From: Pisaster brevispinus
Taxonomy: Eukaryota > Echinodermata > Asteroidea > Forcipulatida > Asteriidae
Direction: 5' to 3'
Assembly: GCA_023634235.1 (NCBI GenBank)
Contig: JAMKCF010000004.1
Location: forward strand, 8,408,702-8,472,701
DNA: 64,000 nucleotides
The notes below the pieces were generated by a model. The model was not told where the DNA came from. It saw nothing but the letters and a program-made list of their open reading frames with translations, and searched no databases. Shown piece after piece: positions 13,401 to 24,900 of the stretch (positions within the stretch are counted from its first letter, which is position 1; every line of letters starts with the position of its first letter). The position numbers were made by a program, and so were the translations under genes.

Positions 13401-16400
13401 TGACGTGTTTTTTGTCCAATTTGACCTGTTTTCTTGCAAGCCACATTTATTCGATTGTGCCTATGCATCAGCTGATCAAGTGCATGAATGCCTTGCCAGT
13501 GGTTTGTACTCTTGAAATAGTCAACTGTCATAAGATGATTAAGCTTTTCTAGACCCTGGGCACTGAAAACAGAAATAGAACCATATTTCTTAATTATGCA
13601 ACTGACATGAGTGATGAGGAGATGCATGTAGGGTGTGACATGTTTGTGATGATAAAAACTGGTGAACTTCTCCATCCACTTAGTTAGAGAAACTTTCAAT
13701 TCTCCAATCTTACTATCTTCCTCTCTGGCCTTTCCAAAGTCATTGAACGATTGCAAGAGTCTATAAGTATCATAGAATTCTTGCCAAATATTTACAATTA
13801 ATTGCATCTCCTTCTCATCCTTTTCTTTCATTAGTTCCTTGAGTTTGTGCAAATTCTGGAAGAGCTTGATCTTCTCAGGCCCTTGAAGATCTCTCCACTT
13901 TAAGACCTTACTCTCTTTACCGATATAAAAAGAAAATCCTGAAATGCCACATTCAGCCAGCAACTTTTCTAATGCTGAGCAATGAGTTGCCTTATTTCTG
14001 TCAAATTCCTTCATCGTTCTGTTTGAGATTGCATCCAGTCTACGTAATTTCACAATCAAAAGGTTGAATAAAACATCAGAAATACGAAGGAACATGTGCA
14101 GCACATCAATGACTACTCTTTCAAGAGGTATTGTTCCAAAGAGAGGCTCTCTTAAGCAAGAATATTTGTTCACTCTGCTTTTTTGAGCCAAAGCTCCAAT
14201 TTCTTCAGTTGTTCGGAGGCCGGCTGTGGCAGATGGATTGTGAAAGTTACATTTATCAAGTTTACAGTAAATACAGGGAAATTTTGAATTTGCAGAACTC
14301 AGACCAGACACTGTTAAAAGGAACTTGTAGTCACCAGCTAGATAGTAGATTATTGAATATTTAACACCACCATATTCGTATTCAGTAAAACGCTGAACAG
14401 TTTTAATGATGTCAGATAAGTGATCCTTTAAACTGTCATACTTTTCCAGATCACAGAGTATTGCCAAGGGGTGGTGACTGTGTGCTGAGTTTGGATTGTC
14501 GTCATTTAAAATTGTAAATGTAACATTAACAAAATGGATGTGCTTTCCTACAAAAGTCCCATCTCCTGTTAGTTTTACATGCACATCATTACATGTTGCG
14601 TTCAGTTTACCAGAACTTGCCAAATCTTCAATTTTATACTTCAGAAGTTCTTCTAAGTTTCTCTGCACACCAGGTTTTTCTGATGGAGTTTTTTCAACAG
14701 ATAAATTTCCTTGAATTTCTTTGCAATGTTTTTTAACAGAATACAATTTGGGCAAATTCGAAATTTTAGCTAATGCATGAAAAGCATCATCAGACACATT
14801 GTATTGGTCCTTCACAAGCACCGCAAGATTAATTTTCTCAAGAGTTTCTTCAGATATTTTTGGCAAATGAGATGAATTACTTGCACAGGGAGTCTCCTCA
14901 TCGATGACAGTAAATGTCTCAATCTGTTTTGTGACTTTATTCTTTACCTGAATATTATGCGCCACATATCCATGAAGTTCTAAAAACTTCAAAACTGACG
15001 TGCAGTTGTCCTTGAGTCTGGATTTAATTTTATACTGTTGGCTCCGACTGTATGAATTTATATCACATGTTTTCCCTCTTTTTCCTGATGCTTTTTTGAG
15101 TAAACTGGCAGATATATTTTGTGCCAATTTTGTTTTGTTTCGTAGCTTTTTATATTTATGCCTCAAATGTTTTAATCGATCTTTACATTTCCGAAGGCTT
15201 TTGACAAGTTCATGTACCTTAACTTCTTTAGGCAAAACTTTGAATTTAATTTTTTTTTTCTGTTTACACCAACAAAGAAACTGTTTCTTACAGGAACTAC
15301 CCCTCCAGGATTTTTTCAGTCGCTTGATTAAATCAGACACAAAATATCTGATACGGTTCTGCACTCGTGGAGTGTATCTGAAATCAATAGAATTTCCTTG
15401 ACAGATAGCCTGAAAAACTTTATATGATGTGTATCCTATGCTCTTTTTGGAGTGGTTTTCTTTGACTATGGTTAATATAACCTCAAGATCAATATCCAGC
15501 AGTAAATGACAACCAACCATTTAAAGCCATTTGACAGAAAAGTTATTTTGGAATTATAGATTCAACGCATCTTTGGCATCTCCTCGGACAAAACTCAAAG
15601 TTAAAAAATGTCCTTTCTCGAGAAGTTGTTCATAAAGCCCACCGTCTTTGCCTTTTGCAAATTCTACAATTGGCCGATACTTAGAGAGTCTTATCTGCAC
15701 TGTATTCTCAATCACATGACAAAATTCTGCTTCTTTGTTGATGATTCGAATATTCCAGTTTTCACCCAACACGCTATTCAGAACTGAGTTTTTAAGATGA
15801 GTACCTTTTATTTTATTTTTGCAAGGAACATCAGGAAAGAGGTGTTTAAAAATGTCTTTCTCACAGTCTAACTTAACAAATGCCTCAGGATCGTTGATGC
15901 GGCTGGAGTTGAGTTTTTTCTTTATCTCAAACTTGAGAATCCTTTGAAATAATCTTGCTCTCTTTTCGACAGATTCAGGATCATCTTCCTCAGTGCAGTT
16001 TCGAGTTATAATCTCCGACTTGTTTATCCATCTATCCCAAATCTTCGAATAACCAGTGTAATGAATGTTGTATTCGTTATCTCTCTCTCCAATGATCTGT
16101 ACAAAATAATAAGAAATGCCTGAGTAAATTTATGACTATTTAAATTTAATTATTAGTAATAGTAGTCCTATATATAAACAAAAGGAAATTTCAAATTTCA
16201 AATCAAATTGAGCACAAGAAGGTCTTTAATTTCAAAGTTGTGCCTTTTCATTATCTTTGATAGATATTCAACTTTAATATTCCACGATGGGATATTTAAA
16301 ATGACCTTTCAAATACTATTAAACTAGAGTCTGATAATAGCCAGATAAGTACAGTTAAACACTAACTAAACAGTGCAGACAAAAAAATTATTTATTAAAA

Positions 16401-18961
16401 CATAAAACATGAATTATAAATAAACTGAGTTAAACTGAACCAATAAAAGAGTGAAATATCTATTCAAATAATTCGAGGATTCGAATGCAGCGCATAGGCT
16501 AAGCCTAAGGCAAGATTACAACTTGCGGTGCCGTTTGTAAATATCCGCGGCTCTCAGAATCGACTGTACTTGAAGTTGAACACCCCTCCTATAAAGTTAT
16601 GTGTGCCGATCGACTGACCAGAGTTGAGTGCTAGTGTGACAAAGATTGGTTGTATTTGCACTTATAAATATCATAGAAAATTACTAACCTGAATGTCAAA
16701 AACTTCATTTGCCCTCCACTTGAGAATGTTTTTCCTCCGTCTCAAACCTTGTAATTCAGGTATTGAATTAAGTTTCCTGTAAAATCCAGGTTTGTATTTG
16801 TTTGCTGCTCGTTTCTTACGACACGAGTTCGGCATGGACATCATGTGTGTGTGCTATCGTTTGTCATCGTCGGGCCCCCGCCTATCTGTAGCTAGAGCGC
16901 AGTCTAGCTTTAGCCTGGATGGATGGGCAAGAGCGTCTAGTCTGCTATCCGGCCCGACGCGCCCGTAACGACGACGCGTGTGCGGATTCCAGTGTGGGTT
17001 TTTTCACGTGATGAAAGCGTGTACAAAATAGACAGGCTCCAAGGTTAACACGCACATTGTCAATGAAAAAAGCGTAAAGCTTTATAGGTTACTGCGCAAG
17101 AAACCTAAGGTGGACAGGGGCAGTCTAACATGACTGAAGTGAGACTCGCGCCGTACAAACTTTTTGTAATGAGTGCAAATTGTCAATGTGTACAGTGCTG
17201 CTGCTGGTGTAATGTTGCTTGTGTTACTGGGTGCTCAACCTAGTGGTCTTGTTCCCAACTCATTTGAGCATTGGAAGCATGCTTTTTCCAAAATACAATA
17301 GACCTTTCCATTGTTGATAAACAAACCGCGCTGGTTGAATGACTGAATGTTAGCAAAACATTGAATCCTGTTAACAGATAACACCAAATTTAACACTTCT
17401 GCAAACTTTCGTTTGAAAAAATACGTCCCGTAATTGGTCGCTTTGTTACCAACAAATTCAACTCTATTTTTGAATATTTGTGTAACATTGTTACAAACTG
17501 TGGCTATCTGTTTTTGCTTTGCATTTATGGCTTCCCATAGTTTTCCAACCTCGGTTTGCAAAAACTCGGGCTGTGACATTGCAGTAAAAAGGTCTATATT
17601 CCTGTGCTGTGGTCATATATGGCATCTTTACTTGACCACGTTGTAGCCGCATCCTTTGCAATTCAGCCTGCGAGTAAGGATGATTAGCCTCTCAAATGAT
17701 TAACTTTATGATTATTTTAATGAGCAGAGAGAACGGACATCAGATTGTCCAGATGGAGAAGGGATTGTCTTTGCGCTTGCCCTGAGAACCACTGACCTTA
17801 AACATTTAAAGACATGTCTAAACCTCCAGTTTATTGTATGTGTGGTATCCTACGTACAGTTGCACTTTGGTGCATTAAGGTGTTGGCCAGGACCAGGATA
17901 TATAGGGCCTTTTCCAAACCCCGGCTTAGGCTCCAGGCTCTGTTTAATCTTGGAAGCGACGAACAAAATGTACACTGCTCAAGAAAATGCTTATCGGGCC
18001 GGAGCCGGAGCCCAAGCCTAGGTTTGGAAAAGGCCCTGGCACCCAACTTTGCCGAAAAATTTTAACATGTCACTGTTCAGTCAAAACCACTTCCCAATCG
18101 TGGAGTTAAAAACAGGATGTTGTAACATCACACTCAGGATGCCAGTTACACAGGTCACTCCCTAAAATATATTGGTGTTGTTCTTTCTGTTTGTTAGTCT
18201 AGGTATAGGGTTTGCCCTTAAACTTATTATACAGGATTTGTAAGAATAAAAAAATACCATTGATTGATTTTAGTCTGAAAGCCTACTGATTATAAAGTTC
18301 ATACTATACTAGGAATGTTTTTTGTATGAAATATTTTCCCTCTGAAATTAAGTCACATTTAAGAACTATCAATTTTAAAGGGACTGTATAACTAATTTAT
18401 ATTAACTATTTTTCATAAAGCGCTTTATTTACGGGCGTCTCAAAGTGCTTACTGTTATATTTGTAGACAGGTTTTTGAAGTTTTTGAAATATAGGATTCA
18501 TTTATATAGCACTTTATAAGGTTTTTTACAAGTTGATGGAGCGCATTCAGCAGACACTGCCAGAAACACCCAACAAACCACTTCTCTTAGCGATATGTGT
18601 TACTGGGTTCTTTTACGTGCACCACACAATACATGAGACCAATGGCTTTATGTCCCATCCAAAAGACAAAGCAATAATGGTTAAGTGTCTTGCTTAAGGA
18701 CACATGGGTCAAGACCAGGACTCGAACCCAAACTCTGCTGATCAGAAACACCAGAGCTTTAGTCCAATACGCTTGACCGTCTGGCCACAACGTGCCATGT
18801 ACTTTTCCATAAACCAATATTCTGCAAAACACGTGTAGTTCTGTATTGTGGGGGAAATGGGGGTGTAAAATTCTGCACCTGTAATTACATTGAGTGGAGG
18901 CCAATGTCGAACTTTAATTCTTCCTAGGTGAATGTGGATTGTTGGGGGTTTTTTTCGCATC

Positions 18962-18992
<31 letters not shown>

Positions 18993-21900
18993 TCATATTG
19001 TGTTGACTGCTGCCTGCTGCATTGATGAAGGTGCCACTTCCAAAAAGGAACTTGTAACAATTCCTTTTTGGCAATTTCAATCATAGAGAAAGGACCCACC
19101 CCCCCCCTTTCTCTATGTTTCAATTAAAATGAGTTTGTTCAAAGTCATTTAGTGTGTACTTGTGAAACTCAAGCCAACTGAACAGAGCAGTTGCAGTTCT
19201 GTTTGTATTAATTGTTTCCTAGGAAAAACATATTAAAGCTCATATTGCTTATTTATTGTAATGTCGGATTGATCAGGATATTCATTATTTATTATAATAG
19301 TTTTTGTTATTCCTACTATATTTCATATCAAAATCGCAGCCAAAGGCTGAATTACATTGGGGTTTTTCAAAAGAGGGACCTCAATGTCAAATTCAGCTTT
19401 TTGATGCACAAATTTTTCAATAGAGTCCTCATGAAAGTTTGGAAAAAATTACAATCTTTAACCTCACGTTAAAACAGTGTATAAGGTTATTTTATCTGAT
19501 ACTCTTTTGTAGGCAGATTTAAAATTTGGCATCATCGGACACCAAAACAAATGGGTCTGTACAATACTTAGAAGATGTTTTTTTAACATACAGACCAAAT
19601 ATTTAAAATGTGATGCCATCGAACATTTCTAGATAAAAAAAAAAAATTAACTTGAAAGATATCAAACGCAGTGGCATTTTACACCATTTAACATGAGGTT
19701 AGAGACTTCCGAGTTTTTTCCCGTTTCCATAAAGACTCTATCAATTGAAAAATGAATTTGATGTTGGGGCCCCTCTTTAAGGTGAAAAGATGGAATGACT
19801 AAAATTCTGGTTTATATGTTATAAGTTGCAGGTTTCCAAAAAGAATCATAACATTCAAGCAGTATTAATTGAAAACAGTACTACTACTGCTGCTGGCAGT
19901 TGAAAGAAGTATATCTTTGACTGTTGATGTTTGTACTGTGAAGAAAACTAAGACAACGCTAGAAGCTTATTATGCATAATGTAAACACTGACTGTGTTGT
20001 GTGGATTTGATTGTAATAACTACAGAACAATATTTTTTGGTTACACAGTAATACCAGCCACCCTCCGTTGATCTTTGGAGCATTATATTTTTCCGAAGGC
20101 AAAGACAAGGAGGAGTAGATTGCTCCGGAGATCTGAAGGAATGTGCTGAAATGGAAAGAAAGGGGGAACACAAGCATGGCAATTTGGGCTTATCCGGCCT
20201 TTGTGAAACAGCAGAAATGATCAGAAATGATGTCATACCCTCTTCTGTATGAATATATTCCTGTTTGTCCTCTTTGTTCTGCTGGCCAATTCTTCCTGAC
20301 GCAAACTGCTGTTTCTACAAAGGTGTATGGTCAAATGGCCTTCAATTTCACTGCACCTTCATTATGGAATGGCTTTATTTCCAGTTAATATTCTCCAAGC
20401 TGACTCTAATTTAATTTTCAAGGGACTTTTTTTAAAGACTTACTTGTGCGATTCTTAATTTTTGTAACAAATCGCTTCATATATTTCATTGCTTACTGAT
20501 TTGTGTTGCTCATAGAGGCTCCTGCATTATGCCCTATATAAATATCTTGGGTTTTTTATTTATGTTCTCTTATACAGCTTCTGAAACTTAAAGTTGAAGA
20601 TTGCAACCAGTACACTACATGCGAGACCTGCATCGGGAAGTCGGACAGCGACCCGTACTGTGGATGGTGCACTCTGGAGAACAAGTGAGAATATTCAGAA
20701 TTTTAACAAAACTGTCTGATAAATCATGCAGATAATCCGATGACTATAGAAAATCAGTGATGTGCATGGTTTTTCAGTATTTTCTCATGACTCCGACAAC
20801 CCATTGAGCTTAAACTTTCACAGGTTCCCAATGTCAGGAATGTGTTGGTTTACATAAATTGTGGATTCTGATTGTTGGCAATAACTTATGTTTTCCGTGA
20901 ACGAACCCCATATAGGCCTACTTATGTATAATAAAAGTAATAATATATTAAAAACACAGCAGACACACTTATGGTTAAATGTAAAAAACACACACCATAA
21001 AACACCTTGAAAAGCCATAATGTGGTCAAAAGCTGACCAGAGTTTTGTTTAAGCATTTATTTTGGTTTGGGTAGCCCTACAGCAGGGTCTGCCATCGTGC
21101 TTATTTCTGGGACAAACTTTATCAACAGAGAATGCAATAGAAACCTTGACTTCTTCCTGAGTTGTTTCCTGGTCTATCAGGATGTGGACTGTTTGTTCAA
21201 CGTGCAGCGTTCTATTTATCCTTAAAGAGGTGGTTCAGCATTTATTCATTTATTTATTTATTTATTTATTTGTTTATCCTGGGGAATCCTTTCAGTGATT
21301 AAATTATTCATTAATAACAAAATAGAAATTGTATTACACAATACATCTGAAGGTATTACAACAAGTTAATAGACAGTGAGGCAAGGTTGATAAAATCCTA
21401 ACAGTTAAAACTCCATTTGACTTAAACATACAAACCCGGGCTAGCCAGAAGAGATGAATAGAGAAAACATCTAAAATGGCACTTAGATGGCCTTTATGAA
21501 CTGTTGTTTAAAACTGGCTAGAGTGGGAGGCAAAGGATGTTGGGAAGAGTATTTATTATATCGCTCAGCTCTCTCGATTTATCTTCTTTTTGTGTACTTG
21601 TTGTGTTTGTTTTTCCATTGCAACTAAAGCCATCAAAGGGTTGGGCCATCAAAGGGCTTTGATGACAAAATTGTTCATCCTCTAGTCTTTGCTTAAATTC
21701 GGTGTGCTGATGGGTGGTTTTGAAGAACTCATTTTTTCTTTATATGGCTAATACTAGATTGAGGAAGAAAGCAATGTTTTCAATTGTCCTAGGAAAGAGT
21801 GGCTGGCAAAAGAGATTCTTTTTAGTTAAACGCTTATGACTTGAAAGTAAACGCAACTATTTGGATGAACTATTTTTAAGAAGCATTTTACATGAATCAG

Positions 21901-24900
21901 TTAAATCCTAATTCATTGCCGTTTTCAGCGAACTTTAAAACAATGAAGTGATTGTTTTCACACTGATTGTTAGTGTGTAGGCCATATAGTGAGAAAGGGA
22001 CATTAAGTTTGAGGGCTGTCACTTCCCAAGGAAGCTGTTCTAAAAATTGTTATTCTGGCAGGATTGGGCTATCATTCTCGACCCTTGTGTATTTATTCAG
22101 CTACCGGTATAAAAGGAAGCTACTACTCTAAGTTTCTGGTGTGTTTTTTACTTTCAATTTCCAGTCGGTAAACAATAATAGGTCAGAAGAAAAACAATTT
22201 TCATTTTCCTTTAAAGGTAGGGCCATAGATTGGTAAACACTCCAATCATTAATGACCATAACAACTTACTTGGTAAGAGGCACTGCAGCTGTTGATAGTT
22301 TAAACTATTTTAAGAAAGGATTCCTCTCGAAGTAATATGGTTTTGATAATTTCCACCCACAAACATTTGAATTTGAGAAACGATTCAGACATGAATTATT
22401 TCTCAGATTTCTGAGGGTTGATATCCGTTTGCAAATGCCACGGCCAGAAATGCGGTTGGTACCCACTGTCACTTCGCTAAACTTGGTGGATTCGACCTTC
22501 TTGTGAAAATACTGTGACAGTTTTGTTGTTGTTGCTCAGCAAGTACATGATGTATTCCGCTGAAACTTTTAAATGTGACTTTTCTTTCAAATGTTGCCTA
22601 TGAATCAGCATCTTGTTGACAAAAAACAATCTATGACCCTCCTTTAAAATAAAACAACAAAAGTAAAAAACCATTACACCATTTTCAAACTTTGATGGGT
22701 AAACATGTTCTTTGCAAATTACCATAGCCAATAGGGAACCCAGAGAGAGAAAAAAGCTGCAATAAAATTTACTGCAAAAAGAGAATCAGACAAACAAAGA
22801 TGACTTTTGGTGGGGTGCAACCAAGGTCTGTGGATAAGAAAGTTACTACACGTTATTAGTACTAACTACAAACTGACACGCCAAGATTGAGCAAAATTTA
22901 GCAATCAATCAATCATTTGGGCATCATGGCCGAGCGGCCAAGTGCACCAAACTCAAACTCTGGTGTTTTTGATAAGCAGAATGTTGGCTTGAGCCCTGGT
23001 CTTGACACTTGTGTCCACTTAACCATTATTGCTTCATCCTTTGGATGGGACATAAAAAGCTGTCGGTCACGCGCATTGCATAATGCATGTAAAACAAAAC
23101 CTTACACTTATCGCTAAGAGAAAAGGTTTGCCCTGTGTTTCTGGCAGTGGCTGATGAGTGCGCCGCAGCACCCTGGAAGCCTTATAAATCAATGTTGCAC
23201 ATAACTGGGTCTCATAATTCAAAACAAAGTTCAAAAACCTGTCTTAAACTTTTTCTGGTTGTTCAAACACCTTGAGCACCTTATTGGTAGATATGTGCAA
23301 TATATGAGACTATTATTATAATTTTAATCTGCTAAGAATTCTTGGCTCAGGGAAGGTCTGTGAACAGCAACAACTGTCAAGGATTTGGGCTGTAAGAAGA
23401 ATGCCGATTTTAGTCATTTTTTGCTCAAAAGTCAACATAATAATATTAATAATAATAAGCAGGCAATTGTAGAGCGCCTTTTCCAAAGGTTACAAAGTGC
23501 TAGGATGTGTTCAACAGAGGTCGAAAATCAAGAACAAAGATGGCCACAACCTAAGATAGTAACCCCAAATTAGCCATTTATTTAGCAAATCTGGGAAAAA
23601 ATTGGAAAGAAGCCAATTTCAACTGATAATGGTAGGTATAGGTGTCACTATTTACCAAAAAAAAGTAAGGACCGATAGGGGGTGGGGAAATTGTTTTTTA
23701 GGGGGGTCATTGAAACTGGGGGGGGGGGGTCATTGACCCAAATTTTGCTCAAAGTTAGTGTTTGGTATCAAATGAAAGGAAATCAAATTTTAAATTCTGG
23801 AAGTGATGTTTATTTTGTCATTTTATCATCCAGTGAAAAGTTACACTTGAATGAAGACGTGTAGCTAGTTAACAAGGAATCGGCACGCTCATTACACAGT
23901 TTCTATGTAAAAAAAAAGACCTTGAAACTACCGTAATACGTTATGTATCCATCAAAGTGTATCACATTGTTTGGAGGCTGATGTCAACATGGTTCAAGGC
24001 ATTTTAACTACAAGTAAAACAATTTGTTGATCAGAAATACTGTTTAGAAGGCTAAAATAACAGTAAGCACATAGTAGGCCCTACAAGTTTAGCCAAAACA
24101 AAGGCTTGATTATTCTGTTTCCTCTTCATCGCTACCAAGTTCTTCTGTATCTATTCTATCTGCTCCATCAGAGCAATGCCCACAGCACACTCCACAATCA
24201 TAAACACATTACATGCCAGCTGTTTATATTTTTGGAAGGAAAAGTGAAACTATACATGTGGCTTGTCATGGCCAAGCAGTCTACTTCACCGGACCCAAGC
24301 TCTGGTTTTATCAGCAGCAGAGTGTGGGTTCGAATCCCCGTCATGGCACGTCTGCCCTTGAGAAAGGCACTACTGTTTCGTAAAATATTGGGAAAGTAGT
24401 ACATTCTGCTCTACCAGGCAGGCTCCTAGGAGTAGGTGGCAACGTGCCCTTGGTGACAGTTGATTCGGTTCGACAGCCCAAATCAGTTAAGTGATCGAAT
24501 CCCCCACCTTGAAGTGGCCGTCCGGCTTTGTGATATTAGGCGATATCTTGCCTTTACAAAAAAAACATGTTGCCGTGTGCAAGCAAGTCACGAGTTGAGA
24601 CCATGTGTGACCACGAAATATATTTTGATGGTATTCAATATATGCATCAATTAGTGAGGTTTTTTTTAAATAACATGTAGAGAGAAAAAGAGGACCGAAA
24701 AGAGGACTCAAAATGTTCAAAAGCTTGAAGTTTTGTCAGTTGTGAAGCGTCTTCTTCTCATGTCGAGTGAGAATCAAGTATTGAAAGGCAAGCTTAAAAA
24801 CGCTTCAGGCGTCATATACAGTCCTTTATAGAAATAAAGAGGGGAAAGGGGGAGGTAGAAAAAATGAACATGGTTAAGGGCAACAACAGAAGAACAGGTG

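Noticed and set aside
17814..18065. Open frames on both strands at the same place
   Set aside because: They come from the short palindromic MITE, which reads similarly on both strands.
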